Positions 1 to 9,329 of a stretch of DNA of 64,000 nucleotides are shown piece after piece. Position 1 is the stretch's first letter, and every line of letters begins with the position of its first letter. Made by a program: the position numbers and the translations under genes. The notes under the pieces are model-generated. The model did not search any database and was not told the DNA's origin. It saw nothing but the letters and a program-made list of their open reading frames with translations. Source of the DNA: Bacteroidales bacterium (lineage in GTDB: Bacteria > Bacteroidota > Bacteroidia > Bacteroidales > Marinilabiliaceae); NCBI GenBank assembly GCA_024401295.1, contig JAKSLG010000006.1, positions 1 through 64,000 on the forward strand, in the 5' to 3' direction.

Positions 1-207
1 TTTAAAGCTATGAATCTAATTAGTGTAGGTTTAGGTTTGATCGTTATCGGTCTTGGCCTTGGTATCGGTAACATTGGTAAGTCAGCTCTTGACGCTATGG
101 CACGTCAGCCAGAGATGGCAGGTAAGATCCAGGCAGCTATGCTTATTGCAGCAGGTATGGTCGAAGGTGCTGGCCTGTTTGCTATTGTGGTAGCAATGAT
201 CTCTTAA
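1..207 (+). CDS. atpE: F-type ATP synthase subunit c (5' end outside window)
   Basis: This is the proteolipid c subunit of the membrane Fo rotor, which carries protons through the membrane. The reading frame is open back to base 1. The ATG at base 10 would give only 65 residues and a clipped first helix, whereas family members run to about 80-85, so the true start probably lies before the window. Two hydrophobic helices flank the polar loop ARQPE. The ion-binding Glu is residue 52 (counted from base 10) in the context MVEGAGLF. The Gln and Glu-Ser/Thr signature of sodium-driven rings is missing, so proton coupling is inferred. The gene lies 18 nt before atpF and belongs to the ATP synthase operon. 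Confidence 0.93.
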   Translation, partial: FKAMNLISVGLGLIVIGLGLGIGNIGKSALDAMARQPEMAGKIQAAMLIAAGMVEGAGLFAIVVAMIS

Positions 208-225
208 TAATATAAAGAATTTATT

Positions 226-720
226 ATGGATCTTTTATCTCCAGAACCGGGATTAGTCATCTGGACTGGCTTAACCTTCATCGTCTTGCTGCTCGTTCTT
301 GGCAAGTTCGCATGGAATCCAATGTTGGGTGCCATCAAGGAACGCGAGGACAAGATAGAGCGTGCACTCAAGGCTGCTGAAGATGCAGCACAAGAGTACA
401 AGAAGATTGAGGAAGCCAAGAGCAAGATGGAAGCCGAATCTCGACTCGAGCGCGAACAAATATTGAAGGAGGCGCGCGCGATGAAAGATTCGATAGTCGA
501 GGAGGCTCGTCAGAGTGCTCAGACTGAGGCCGACAAGGTTATCGCTAATGCACGGGCTCAGATTGAGAAAGAGAAAGCCGATGCCATTGGCGAACTCAAG
601 AAGCAAGTTGCCAAACTTTCGGTTGAAATTGCCGGACGAATTTTGGCAGAGGACCTGCAGGCAGACAGCAAGCAGGAGAAGTTAATAGAGAAGTACCTCA
701 ACGAAAGTAATTTCAGATAA
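226..720 (+). CDS. atpF: F-type ATP synthase subunit b
   Basis: This is the peripheral stalk b subunit of ATP synthase. It has 164 residues: one N-terminal membrane helix (about residues 8-28) and then a long, charged, Ala/Glu/Lys-rich coiled coil reaching almost to the C-terminus. This is the usual length and design of the family. It sits between atpE and atpH, with 11 nt before atpH. A second protein holds the other copy of the b dimer interface, so the protein probably acts as a homodimer. There is no sign of truncation. Confidence 0.95.
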   Translation: MDLLSPEPGLVIWTGLTFIVLLLVLGKFAWNPMLGAIKEREDKIERALKAAEDAAQEYKKIEEAKSKMEAESRLEREQILKEARAMKDSIVEEARQSAQTEADKVIANARAQIEKEKADAIGELKKQVAKLSVEIAGRILAEDLQADSKQEKLIEKYLNESNFR

Positions 721-731
721 CTGACGTTAAT

Positions 732-1268
732 ATGGATGGTGGACTGATTGCGCGACGATATGCGACTGTGCTTTACGATTTTGGCGTATCCAAAGACAGC
801 ACTGAGTTGATATATGCTGATGCGAACAAGATTTGCGAGGCATTCAAAGAGACTCCAGAGGCTTTGGAATTCTTTTGCTCGCCACTAAAGAAAGTGCATG
901 AGAAGAAAGACTTGATAAAGTCTGCATTCGGAAATGTTGTATCGCCAGCTACGACTGATTTTCTGTTGTTTGTCGCAGACAAGAATCGCATCTCGATGAT
1001 AGATGAGATTCTGAGAGTTTATCAGGTCGTTTACAAGGAGCGAAATGATATTCATACGGCAGAAGTAACAACTGCCCGTGCGTTATCGGCAGAAAAATGT
1101 AGCGAATTGACTCAACTTCTGGAAAAGAAAGTTGGCGCCAAGGTAGATGCCAAGTTCAAGACGGACGAGAGGATCATTGGCGGTGTCATCATCTGTATAG
1201 ACGGCAAGCAGGTCGATTGCAGCATTTCGAGGCAGTTGGCTGATATCGAAAAGAGCTTGACGGTATAG
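732..1268 (+). CDS. atpH: F-type ATP synthase subunit delta
   Basis: The delta subunit (OSCP) joins the b-stalk to the top of the F1 alpha/beta hexamer. The protein has 178 residues. It starts with the family-typical 'IARRYATVLYDF' helix and ends with the conserved C-terminal block in which 'IIGGVI' is followed by 'DGKQVDCSISRQL'. Length and order (between b and alpha) are standard for bacterial ATP synthase operons. It starts 11 nt after atpF and ends 22 nt before atpA. Confidence 0.95.
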   Translation: MDGGLIARRYATVLYDFGVSKDSTELIYADANKICEAFKETPEALEFFCSPLKKVHEKKDLIKSAFGNVVSPATTDFLLFVADKNRISMIDEILRVYQVVYKERNDIHTAEVTTARALSAEKCSELTQLLEKKVGAKVDAKFKTDERIIGGVIICIDGKQVDCSISRQLADIEKSLTV

Positions 1269-1290
1269 TTCAAACTTCAAAATTTAGTAC

Positions 1291-2868
1291 ATGGAAAACA
1301 TAAAAGCCTCAGAGGTATCAGCGTTGCTTCGTCAGCAACTTGAAAAGTTTGATACTTCTGTAAAAATGGAGGAAGTCGGCACGGTTTTGAGTGTTGGCGA
1401 TGGCATTGCTCAGGCGTACGGTCTTGAGAATGTGCAGGCCAACGAACTTGTCGAGATTGGTGCTGCAACAGGCATCGTCATGAATCTTGAGCAAGATCAT
1501 GTGGGCATCGTGTTGATGGGTCATGCCGAGGAAGTGAAGGAAGGCGATACCGTCAAGAGAACGGGACGAATTGCTTCAATTCGTGTCGGTGACGGAATCG
1601 TGGGCCGCGTTGTCAATCCTCTTGGTGAGCCAATTGATGGCAAGGGACCAATTGCTGGTGAACTGTACGAAATGCCACTTGAGCGCAAGGCGCCTCAGGT
1701 GTTGTATCGTCAACCAGTGAAGGAGCCATTGCAGACAGGTTTGAAGGCTATCGACTCGATGATTCCAATCGGTCGTGGTCAGCGTGAGCTTATCATTGGC
1801 GACCGTCAGACTGGTAAAACCGCGATTGCAATCGATACAATCCTCAATCAGAAGAGTTTCTATGATGCAGGCAAGCCTGTATATTGTATCTATGTGGCTA
1901 CAGGCCAGAAGGGCTCAACAGTCGCACAAATTGTGAATACGCTCGAGAAGCATGGAGCAATGGCATATACGACAGTCGTTTCAGCAACGGCTTCAGATTC
2001 TGCAGCAATGCAGTTCTATTCGCCATTCTCAGGTGCTGCTATTGGTGAATATTTCCGCGATTCCGGTCGTGCAGCTCTCATCGTATACGACGACTTATCA
2101 AAACAGGCCGTAGCATATCGTGAGGTGTCATTGCTGCTTCGTCGTCCACCAGGACGTGAGGCTTATCCAGGTGACGTCTTCTATTTGCATTCTCGTTTGC
2201 TTGAAAGAGCAGCAAAGATTATTGACAATGACGAGATTGCAAAAACTATGAACGACTTGCCAGAGAGCTTGAAGCCAATCGTGAAGGGCGGCGGTTCACT
2301 CACAGCATTGCCAATCATCGAAACTCAAGCAGGTGACGTCTCGGCATATATCCCTACAAACGTGATTTCAATTACGGACGGTCAGATATTCTTGGAAGGC
2401 AGCTTGTTCAACGCAGGCGTACGCCCAGCTATCAACGTCGGTATCTCGGTATCTCGTGTGGGTGGTAGTGCTCAGATCAAGTCAATGAAGAAAGTTGCAG
2501 GTACGTTGAAGCTCGATCAGGCTCAGTTCCGCGAACTCGAGGCATTCTCGAAGTTCAGTTCTGACCTCGATGCATCTACGATGGCTGTTCTTGACAAGGG
2601 CCGAAAGAATGTTGAGCTGCTCAAGCAGCCTCAGTATTCGCCAGTGTCGGTTGAAAAGCAGGTTGCAGCAATCTACTGCGGCACAAAAGGACTTATGCGC
2701 AACATTCCAATCAGCGCTGTAGCCGAATTTGAAAAGGCATTCATCGATGAATTGGAATTGACACACAAGGATACACTTACTGCAATTGCTCAAGGCAAGA
2801 TCGATGAAAGCATCACATCGGTTCTCGAAGAGACAGCAAGACAAGTTAGTTTGCGATTTGCAAAATAA
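1291..2868 (+). CDS. atpA: F-type ATP synthase subunit alpha
   Basis: The alpha subunit forms the F1 hexamer with beta and binds nucleotide at non-catalytic sites. It has 525 residues: an N-terminal beta-barrel, a RecA-like core and a helical C-terminal domain. The Walker A motif GDRQTGKT lies at residues 170-177. The family signature '[17 protein letters not shown]' is present near residue 385. The ATG at 1291 gives the typical start '[15 protein letters not shown]' shortly after the first Met. The gene is full length and lies in operon with atpH and atpG. Confidence 0.97.
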   Translation: MENIKASEVSALLRQQLEKFDTSVKMEEVGTVLSVGDGIAQAYGLENVQANELVEIGAATGIVMNLEQDHVGIVLMGHAEEVKEGDTVKRTGRIASIRVGDGIVGRVVNPLGEPIDGKGPIAGELYEMPLERKAPQVLYRQPVKEPLQTGLKAIDSMIPIGRGQRELIIGDRQTGKTAIAIDTILNQKSFYDAGKPVYCIYVATGQKGSTVAQIVNTLEKHGAMAYTTVVSATASDSAAMQFYSPFSGAAIGEYFRDSGRAALIVYDDLSKQAVAYREVSLLLRRPPGREAYPGDVFYLHSRLLERAAKIIDNDEIAKTMNDLPESLKPIVKGGGSLTALPIIETQAGDVSAYIPTNVISITDGQIFLEGSLFNAGVRPAINVGISVSRVGGSAQIKSMKKVAGTLKLDQAQFRELEAFSKFSSDLDASTMAVLDKGRKNVELLKQPQYSPVSVEKQVAAIYCGTKGLMRNIPISAVAEFEKAFIDELELTHKDTLTAIAQGKIDESITSVLEETARQVSLRFAK

Positions 2869-2886
2869 TCATAGAAGCGAATAACA

Positions 2887-3771
2887 ATGGCTAATCTGAA
2901 GGAAATACGTATACGCATAAATTCCGTGCGAACGACTCGCCAGGTAACAAGCGCAATGAAGATGGTTTCGGCGGCAAAACTCAACAAGGCCCAAAGCGAT
3001 GTTGAGCACGTGCGTCCATTCATCGCGAAGTTGCTCGAAATTGTCAATTTTCTTGGCAACACAGTCGATGGCGTAACAGAGAATATTCCAGCATTCTGCC
3101 AAAAGAAAAAGGGCAAGATATTGTTGGTTGCCATCGCTTCTAACAAAGGATTGGCTGGAGCATTCAATTCGAATGTAGCAAAGGAAGTTGATCGCCTTGT
3201 ACATAACGAATATGCGGAGGCATACGCAAATGGCGAAGTTGATTTGATTGCTATCGGAAAACAGGTGGCCAAAGGTCTTGCTTCGCGCAAGATGACGGTC
3301 CTGAGCGACTACAACAGCATTTATGACTCCATGTCGCTCGAGTCTGTTTACGCCATAGCAGACGAATTGACAAACAAGTTCGCAACAGGTGAATACAAAA
3401 AGATTTCTTTCGTGTTCAACGAATTCGTGAACAAGTCGAGCCAGGTTGTTGTTGAGAAGCAATTCCTGCCTCTCGAAATCTCTGCGTCGCAGACAGAAAA
3501 CAACCAGATGCTGGACTTCATCATCGAACCTAATTCGAAAGAGGTTCTTTGCGATCTTGTTCCTCAGGCCATACGTACACATCTGTATGCCACATTGCTT
3601 GATTCGATTGCATCTGAGCATGCAGCACGAATGACTTCGATGAGTAAAGCAACTGACAATGCCGGTGAATTGCTCGGTGAATTGCAGTTGCAATACAACA
3701 AGGCTCGTCAGAGTGCTATTACGAACGAGTTGATTGAGATTGTCAGCGGTGCTGAAGCACTTAAGGGATAA
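2887..3771 (+). CDS. atpG: F-type ATP synthase subunit gamma
   Basis: The gamma subunit is the central rotor shaft linking the c ring to the F1 catalytic sites. The protein has 294 residues. The conserved N-terminal helix contains 'IRIRINSVRTTRQVTSAMK', and the C-terminal helix contains 'ELLGELQLQYNKARQ', as expected for the coiled-coil shaft. It is the last gene of the operon in this window and is followed at once by a strong terminator. The catalytic beta and epsilon genes (atpD, atpC) are not downstream. In many Bacteroidetes they lie before atpB, which would be outside this window. Confidence 0.96.
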   Translation: MANLKEIRIRINSVRTTRQVTSAMKMVSAAKLNKAQSDVEHVRPFIAKLLEIVNFLGNTVDGVTENIPAFCQKKKGKILLVAIASNKGLAGAFNSNVAKEVDRLVHNEYAEAYANGEVDLIAIGKQVAKGLASRKMTVLSDYNSIYDSMSLESVYAIADELTNKFATGEYKKISFVFNEFVNKSSQVVVEKQFLPLEISASQTENNQMLDFIIEPNSKEVLCDLVPQAIRTHLYATLLDSIASEHAARMTSMSKATDNAGELLGELQLQYNKARQSAITNELIEIVSGAEALKG

Positions 3772-3793
3772 TACTCAATTACATAAAAAAAGG

Positions 3794-3828
3794 AAAGGCG
3801 GATGAACTTCGGTTCACTCGCCTTTTTT
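3794..3828. terminator. Bidirectional terminator between atpG and rsgA
   Basis: The stem AAAGGCG / CGCCTTT continues, after a 2x2 mismatch, into TGAAC / GTTCA closed by a TTCG tetraloop. A T-run follows on the plus strand and an A-run precedes it. The plus-strand atpG and minus-strand rsgA genes converge here, so it can stop both. Confidence 0.88.
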
Positions 3829-3848
3829 ATTTATATGACCGATTGGTT

Positions 3849-4784
3849 TTATCTATATTTGGCTTCGCTTGTCTGAATTATGTTGGCATAACTCTGATAG
3901 CGGCTCAAAGGCAGACGTCCTTCCTGCACGGCAAGTTTGACGGCACAACCAGGCTCGTGCAAATGTGTGCAATTATTATATTGGCATTCGTTCGAAATCT
4001 TGAATATGTCGCGGAAATAATGTGCAACCTCTTCTTTTTCAATATTCGTTATGCCAAATCCGCGAATGCCGGGCGTATCAATAATGTAACCTCCAAACGA
4101 GAACTTATGCATCTCGGCGTGAGTTGTCGTATGTTTTCCGCTATTGTTAGTTTCGCTGATGTCGTCGGTTCGCAGATTGAGACCTGGTTCAATTCTGTTG
4201 ATCAATGTTGATTTCCCTACGCCGGAATGTCCAGCAATCACGCTAACCTTATCCTTGAGGATCTCCTTGACTCTGTCGAGTCCGATATCCTTTTTAGCGC
4301 AAGTCTCAATTACTTCATAACCCATGCCCGTATATATCTTCTTAAACTCCTCAAGTTCGTCGAGATGGGTCTGGCCATATCTGTCGACTTTGTTGAAAAC
4401 AATTATGACAGGAACGCCAAAAGCTTCGGCAGAAGCGAGAAAACGATCGATGAAAACCGGTGTCGTAACAGGAAAATTGATAGTAGCAACGAGTATGGCC
4501 TGATCAACATTGGCAGCCAAGATATGAGTCTGCTTTGAGAGGTTTGTCGATTTTCTGACAACATAATTCCTACGTTCGAGCAGTTCTATGATAGAGCCAT
4601 CTTCATCGGCACTTGTCGATTCATCCTCAAAAAGAACATTGTCACCGACAGCAATAGGATTTGTACTCTTAATGTCGTCGAGGCGCATTTTTCCCTTTAT
4701 GCGGCACGTGTGGAGCGATCCGTCATTTGCCCTGACAACGTACTGACTGCCCGTTGATTTTACAACTGTTCCTGTTTCTGCCAT
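3849..4784 (-). CDS. rsgA: Ribosome small-subunit-dependent GTPase RsgA
   Basis: RsgA (YjeQ family) is a GTPase that checks late maturation of the 30S subunit. Its 311 residues show an N-terminal OB-fold followed by the circularly permuted G domain typical of the family: G4 'NKVD' at 131-134 comes before G1 'GHSGVGKS' at 185-192 and G3 'DTPG' at 236-239. A C-terminal zinc site of the form C-x4-C-x-H-x5-C uses Cys267, Cys272, His274 and Cys280. It is transcribed away from the GSCFA gene and converges on atpG. A -7 box TATATTTG lies on the minus strand at 4804-4811. Confidence 0.96.
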   Translation of the reverse strand: MAETGTVVKSTGSQYVVRANDGSLHTCRIKGKMRLDDIKSTNPIAVGDNVLFEDESTSADEDGSIIELLERRNYVVRKSTNLSKQTHILAANVDQAILVATINFPVTTPVFIDRFLASAEAFGVPVIIVFNKVDRYGQTHLDELEEFKKIYTGMGYEVIETCAKKDIGLDRVKEILKDKVSVIAGHSGVGKSTLINRIEPGLNLRTDDISETNNSGKHTTTHAEMHKFSFGGYIIDTPGIRGFGITNIEKEEVAHYFRDIFKISNECQYNNCTHLHEPGCAVKLAVQEGRLPLSRYQSYANIIQTSEAKYR

Positions 4785-4803
4785 TTGTGAGAGTTTAACA
4801 ATG

Positions 4804-4811
4804 CAAATATA
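4804..4811 (-). promoter_or_regulatory. Probable -7 box for rsgA
   Basis: The minus strand reads TATATTTG, matching the Bacteroidetes -7 consensus TAnnTTTG, 20 nt before the rsgA start. The nearest upstream TTG (4835-4837) is 23 nt away, slightly farther than usual. Confidence 0.5.
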
Positions 4812-4921
4812 TTTTTATTATTTAACATTTTATTCAATATGAGGACGGAAAATTAATTTTTTGTTGAAAAAACACATAGGACAAAATCACATGAAGAGAG
4901 AAACATGTCGGCAAAAAAGGC

Positions 4922-4929
4922 TAAATTTG
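4922..4929 (+). promoter_or_regulatory. Probable -7 box for the GSCFA gene
   Basis: TAAATTTG matches the TAnnTTTG -7 consensus, 32 nt before the ATG. No clear TTG -33 box is seen at the expected distance, so the call rests on one box. Confidence 0.45.
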
Positions 4930-4961
4930 TAAACAAAGTGACATTATATATATAATAAGGT

Positions 4962-5984
4962 ATGGATTTCAGAACTATTGTTCCGACACGAGAATGCATT
5001 TTTGAGCTAAAACCGACAGATACGGCTCTTTTCCTAGGCTCCTGTTTTGCCGAAAACATCAGCAGCAAATTGTGCGAAGGGTTATTTGACTGTTACTCAA
5101 ATCCATACGGTGCAGCCTATAATCCGATGAGCGTATCGGCACAATTGAAACGCATTGCAAAAAATGAAAAATGCAAAAACGAAGAGACAATCAAACGAGA
5201 TGATTTATACTATAGTTTACTGGCTCACACAAAGATATATGGTTTATCTAAACAAGAACTTGAAGATAACATAAACATAATTACTAAAAGTTTTAACTCT
5301 ATTTTGCACAAAGCCAAGCTTATCGCCATAACATTTGGAACGGCATGGACGTATAAACTCGCGTCAACGCGAAAAATAGTTGCGAATTGCCACAAACTTC
5401 CGCAAGATCAGTTCGAGCGGGAGATGCTTACGGTTGAGGAAATCGTTGAAGAATGGAGACAGGTGTTGAGTGAACTGCGAGAGATCAATCACGATGCACA
5501 CATCGTTTTCACCGTGAGTCCGATTCGGCATTTGAAGGAGACGGCTCACGGCAACCAACTGAGCAAGTCGGTTCTGCTGATGGCCATCGACAAAATCGTC
5601 GGCACTTCGGAGAATACAAGCTACTTCGAGTCGTATGAGCTGATGCTGGACGATTTGAGAGATTATCGTTTTTATGCGGAGGACATGGTTCATCCATCGG
5701 AGATGGCGTGCGAATATATCTACGAGCATTTTGCAAATGGATATCTGACAGCCGAGACAAAACAGATGATTTGCGAGGGACGGAAGATCTCGTCGGCGCT
5801 CAACCACAGACCGCTAACCGGGAGCAACGCTTATGGCCAATTCGTCAATCAACTTGAGCATAAAACCGAAGTCTTTTGCGACAAGTACAAACTAAACCGC
5901 AACGGCAAAGTCATCAAACATGTCATCAAAAATATAAATGATATTAAAATGGCGTTAAAAAATGCAGAAAGTAGCTGTGAATGA
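4962..5984 (+). CDS. GSCFA domain protein
   Basis: This 340-residue protein carries the family-defining motif GSCFA at residues 26-30. Further typical features are the block 'TFGTAWTYK' around residue 127, 'FTVSPIRHLK' and a late 'DMVHPSE'. The layout, with a Gly-Ser near the N-terminus and a D-x-x-H-P near the C-terminus, resembles SGNH-type hydrolases. An esterase or acyltransferase activity is therefore a reasonable inference, but the substrate is unknown. There is no signal peptide, so it is probably cytoplasmic. It stands alone between divergent rsgA and the glycogen operon, and its stop codon lies 11 nt before the -33 box of that operon. Confidence 0.9.
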   Translation: MDFRTIVPTRECIFELKPTDTALFLGSCFAENISSKLCEGLFDCYSNPYGAAYNPMSVSAQLKRIAKNEKCKNEETIKRDDLYYSLLAHTKIYGLSKQELEDNINIITKSFNSILHKAKLIAITFGTAWTYKLASTRKIVANCHKLPQDQFEREMLTVEEIVEEWRQVLSELREINHDAHIVFTVSPIRHLKETAHGNQLSKSVLLMAIDKIVGTSENTSYFESYELMLDDLRDYRFYAEDMVHPSEMACEYIYEHFANGYLTAETKQMICEGRKISSALNHRPLTGSNAYGQFVNQLEHKTEVFCDKYKLNRNGKVIKHVIKNINDIKMALKNAESSCE

Positions 5985-5994
5985 GATTTTTCGT

Positions 5995-6025
5995 TTTGAA
6001 AAAAAATCTGATTTTGCTATTTTTG
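5995..6025 (+). promoter_or_regulatory. Promoter of the alpha-glucan operon
   Basis: TTTG (5995-5998), 19 nt, then TATTTTTG (6018-6025) fits the Bacteroidetes housekeeping sigma consensus at both boxes and in spacing. It starts just after the GSCFA stop codon and would give a leader of roughly 40 nt before the debranching enzyme. Confidence 0.82.
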
Positions 6026-6067
6026 AAACATGAAACTTTAATTTTGAACAAATAAAACTCTAAGTAT

Positions 6068-7993
6068 ATGAACTACATCCAATTTGACAACTCAAAGCTG
6101 CCTAATCTGGAGTATTCGCTATTCAAAGAGATAGTGAGAACGAACAGAGCTGGAGCGTACATGAGTACTTCAATTTTGGGATGCAACACGCGTAAGTATC
6201 ACGGTCTGTTGGTCTGTCCGCTGGAGCAGTTTGGCGGCGAGAATTTCGTGATGCTGTCATCGATGCAGTGTTCGGTAATCCAGAATGAGAAGATATTTAA
6301 CCTAGGCATCCAGCAATACAAGGGCGATTATCTTGAGCCAAAAGGCCACAAGTATATGTGCGACTATTCTGCAGCTCCAACGACAAAGCTAACGCATCGA
6401 GTTGGTGGTGTAGTTCTCTCGCAGGAGTTCATCCTCGCCGGACATGAGGACCAGGTGCTGATCAAGTACACTCTCGAGGATGCACATTCGGCAACGACAT
6501 TGCGCGTGAAGCCATTCCTTGCATTCCGCAGCATCCATCAGCTGACGCATGAGAACATGCAGATCAACACGCATTATGCAGAGGTTCAGAACGGCGTGAA
6601 GTTTCATCCATACAACGGCTTGCCAGAACTCTTCATTCAGGCAAACAAGAAGGTTGACTACATTGCCATGCCGGACTGGTATCGCGATGTTCAGTACATC
6701 AAAGAGCGCTACAGAGGCTATGACTACATGGAAGACCTCTATGTGCCAGGCTATTTCGAGTTCCCTATCAAGAAGGGCGAGAGCGTAGTGTTCTCAGCAG
6801 CATTGTTTGAATCGGCAACTTCCACATTGAAGTCGAAATTCACGAAAGAGGTGAAGAGCCGCACTCCAAAAGACAGCATGCTGCACTTCCTCATGAATGC
6901 CGGCCAGCAATTCGTCGAGCGCAAGAACAACACTGTAATGCTCAAGGCTGGTTATCACTGGAAGAAGCCTCAGCTTCGCGATATGTTCATCGCACTTGCA
7001 GGTCTCGCTGCATACCAGGAAGACCAGAAAGTTTATGCTGAGATTTTCGAAGAGAGCCTTGCAAACCTCCGCCGACTCTATATCGACGAGGCAGCAATGA
7101 ACAATACGTCAATTGATGTTCCTCTGTGGTTCTTCTACTGCATCAACGAGATGGAGCGCTTTATGCCAAAGCATATCGATGCGAAGAAGCACTTCGCACT
7201 GATGAGCGATCTTCTCGACCACTATTGGAACGGCGTTCCTGGCAAAATGCACCGTCAGGATAACGGCCTCATATATGCGCGCAACGAGGGTGAGCCTCAG
7301 ACATGGATGAATGCAAAAACATCATGGGGCATGCTCGTTACACCACGCTACGGATGTGCAGTTGAAGTGAATGCATTGTGGTACAACGCAATTGCTACAA
7401 CAATCGAGGTTGCGAAGAAACTCAACAAGAAGAGCTTCGTTGAGACATGGCAGCCAAGACTTGATCAGATTGGCTCGTCATTCCTCCAGACATTCTGCAA
7501 CAGCGTAGGTTACCTGTTCGACTATGTTGACGTCAACTACAGCTCGTTGTCGGTTCGTCCGAATATGCTTATTGCAGCAGGATTGAAATTCTCACCACTC
7601 AACAAAGAGCAGAAGAAGCAGATCCTCGATTATAGCACACGTGAGCTCCTCACACCACGCGGTCTTCGAAGCCTTTCGCCAAACGACCCTAAGTACAAGG
7701 GCGCAATTGAAGGCGACGAGAACGAGCGTGCACAATGCCTGCACCAGGGCGCAGCTTATCCATGGCTGCTTTCGTTCTACGCTGACGTGATGATAGACAT
7801 CCACCACAACAGCGGCATCAGCCAGCTGCGCAGAATCATCGATGCATGGGAGTCTGAGCTTCAGGAGCACGGCATCGGAACAATCAGCGAGCGCTACAAC
7901 GGAAATCCTCCGCATCAGGCGAAGGGTGCCATTTCGATGGCATGGAACGTAGCAGCAGTGCTCAAAGTAATGAAGTTAATCGAAACAAAATAG
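6068..7993 (+). CDS. Glycogen debranching enzyme (archaeal-type amylo-alpha-1,6-glucosidase)
   Basis: This enzyme removes alpha-1,6 branches during glycogen or alpha-glucan turnover in the cytoplasm. Its 641 residues split into an N-terminal beta-rich domain (about 15-270, with the typical 'NTRKYHGLL' near residue 40) and a C-terminal (alpha/alpha)6-barrel domain (about 290-640). Conserved barrel segments include 'VEVNALWYNA', 'PRGLRSLSP' and 'HQGAAYPWLL'. No signal peptide is present. It is the first gene of a four-gene cluster and ends 7 nt before the glycosyltransferase. The family is known from archaea and Bacteroidetes. Whether it also has 4-alpha-glucanotransferase activity cannot be told from the sequence. 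Confidence 0.92.
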   Translation: MNYIQFDNSKLPNLEYSLFKEIVRTNRAGAYMSTSILGCNTRKYHGLLVCPLEQFGGENFVMLSSMQCSVIQNEKIFNLGIQQYKGDYLEPKGHKYMCDYSAAPTTKLTHRVGGVVLSQEFILAGHEDQVLIKYTLEDAHSATTLRVKPFLAFRSIHQLTHENMQINTHYAEVQNGVKFHPYNGLPELFIQANKKVDYIAMPDWYRDVQYIKERYRGYDYMEDLYVPGYFEFPIKKGESVVFSAALFESATSTLKSKFTKEVKSRTPKDSMLHFLMNAGQQFVERKNNTVMLKAGYHWKKPQLRDMFIALAGLAAYQEDQKVYAEIFEESLANLRRLYIDEAAMNNTSIDVPLWFFYCINEMERFMPKHIDAKKHFALMSDLLDHYWNGVPGKMHRQDNGLIYARNEGEPQTWMNAKTSWGMLVTPRYGCAVEVNALWYNAIATTIEVAKKLNKKSFVETWQPRLDQIGSSFLQTFCNSVGYLFDYVDVNYSSLSVRPNMLIAAGLKFSPLNKEQKKQILDYSTRELLTPRGLRSLSPNDPKYKGAIEGDENERAQCLHQGAAYPWLLSFYADVMIDIHHNSGISQLRRIIDAWESELQEHGIGTISERYNGNPPHQAKGAISMAWNVAAVLKVMKLIETK

Positions 7994-8000
7994 AACAGCT

Positions 8001-9293
8001 ATGAAAGTACTAATGTTCGGATGGGAGTTTCCACCTCACATTTCGGGAGGTCTTGGAACAGCGTGCTACGGCATCACTCGCGGCATGGCCAGCATTCCTG
8101 ACCTGGACGTCCTGTTCGTAGTTCCAAAGGCATTCGGCGACGAAGACAAGAGCAAAGTTGAGGACATCATTGGCGCCAACAACATATCGGTCAAGAACAA
8201 GAAACTGCGCATGTCGCATTTGAGCAAGACTCTCGAATATATCGAAGTTGACTCAAAACTCGTGCCATACGTTGACCCGGAAGATTACTACAGACTGCGC
8301 TCACTCAATGTCGGTGAGGATTTCAGATTCTTGCAGACGGACGGCGAAGGCAAATTCAGCTTCACAGGAAAATACGGCAGCACGCTTTTGCAGGAGATCC
8401 ACAACTATGCGATTGTTGCAAACATCATTGCTCAGGAGCATACGTTTGATGTTATTCACGCACACGACTGGCTTACATATCCGGCCGGAATTGCGGCAAA
8501 GGAGGCGACAGGAAAGCCACTTGTCATCCATGTTCACGCGACAGATTTCGACCGAAGTGGCGGCTCTGTGAACCCAGTGGTTTTCGACATCGAGAAGCGA
8601 GGCATGGAGGCTGCGGACAAGATTATCACCGTAAGTAATCTGACTCGAAGCATCGTTATTGAGAAATATGGCATTCCGGCAGAAAAGGTCGTGACAGTTT
8701 ACAACGCTGTTGACCCATTGAAGCAGGAGATGACAAACTATGCTCCAAAAGGCATTAACGAGAAAATCGTCACATTCCTTGGCCGTATCACAATGCAGAA
8801 GGGACCTGAATACTTCATCGAAGCAGCTCACAAGGTGCTTCAGAAGATGGACAATGTCCGTTTCGTGATGGCAGGTTCAGGCGACATGATGGAAAAGATG
8901 ATCAGACGAGCTGCAAGCCTGAAGATAATGGACCGTTTCCATTTCACAGGTTTCTTGCGTGGTCAGGACGTTTACTCAATGCTCCACATGAGCGACTTGT
9001 ACGTTATGCCATCAGTCAGCGAGCCATTCGGCATTTCGCCATTGGAGGCAATGCAGAGCAATGTTCCAGTATTGATTTCATATCAGTCCGGTGTGGCAGA
9101 AATCCTGACATACGCCATAAAGACAGACTATTGGGACGTTGATGCGATGGCCGACGCGATGTATGCAGTATTGAACTACCCAGCACTTGGCGAAGTGTTC
9201 GCAAAATACGGCAAAGAAGAGGTCGATTCGCTCCAGTGGGAGAATTCGGCTCGAAAGATGAAGAGTGTATATGATTCTGTTGTCTATAAGTAG
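8001..9293 (+). CDS. Glycosyltransferase (glycogen/starch synthase-like, GT-B fold)
   Basis: This is probably the alpha-glucan synthase of the cluster, extending alpha-1,4 chains from a nucleotide sugar. The 430 residues form a GT-B fold. The N-terminal domain opens with 'FGWEFPPHISGGLGT', the acceptor-side glycine loop seen in GT4/GT5 synthases, and contains 'HAHDWLTYPAG'. The C-terminal donor domain has 'FLGRITMQKGPEYF' and the E-x7-E motif in 'EPFGISPLEAM'. It is shorter than classical GlgA and closer to GT4 in its C-terminal half, so donor preference (ADP- or UDP-glucose) is open. No glgC lies in this operon. Spacing is 7 nt from the gene before and 36 nt to the GH57 gene. Confidence 0.88.
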   Translation: MKVLMFGWEFPPHISGGLGTACYGITRGMASIPDLDVLFVVPKAFGDEDKSKVEDIIGANNISVKNKKLRMSHLSKTLEYIEVDSKLVPYVDPEDYYRLRSLNVGEDFRFLQTDGEGKFSFTGKYGSTLLQEIHNYAIVANIIAQEHTFDVIHAHDWLTYPAGIAAKEATGKPLVIHVHATDFDRSGGSVNPVVFDIEKRGMEAADKIITVSNLTRSIVIEKYGIPAEKVVTVYNAVDPLKQEMTNYAPKGINEKIVTFLGRITMQKGPEYFIEAAHKVLQKMDNVRFVMAGSGDMMEKMIRRAASLKIMDRFHFTGFLRGQDVYSMLHMSDLYVMPSVSEPFGISPLEAMQSNVPVLISYQSGVAEILTYAIKTDYWDVDAMADAMYAVLNYPALGEVFAKYGKEEVDSLQWENSARKMKSVYDSVVYK

Positions 9294-9329
9294 TAATGCA
9301 GAACCTAAACTAAATAAAAAGATAGAATT

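Noticed and set aside
2869-3693. A 274-codon minus-strand frame opposite atpG
   Set aside because: It is an antisense shadow of a well conserved ATP synthase gene. The protein is Cys/Phe-rich with no family pattern. Similar long shadows opposite leuS, infB and parC were dropped for the same reason.
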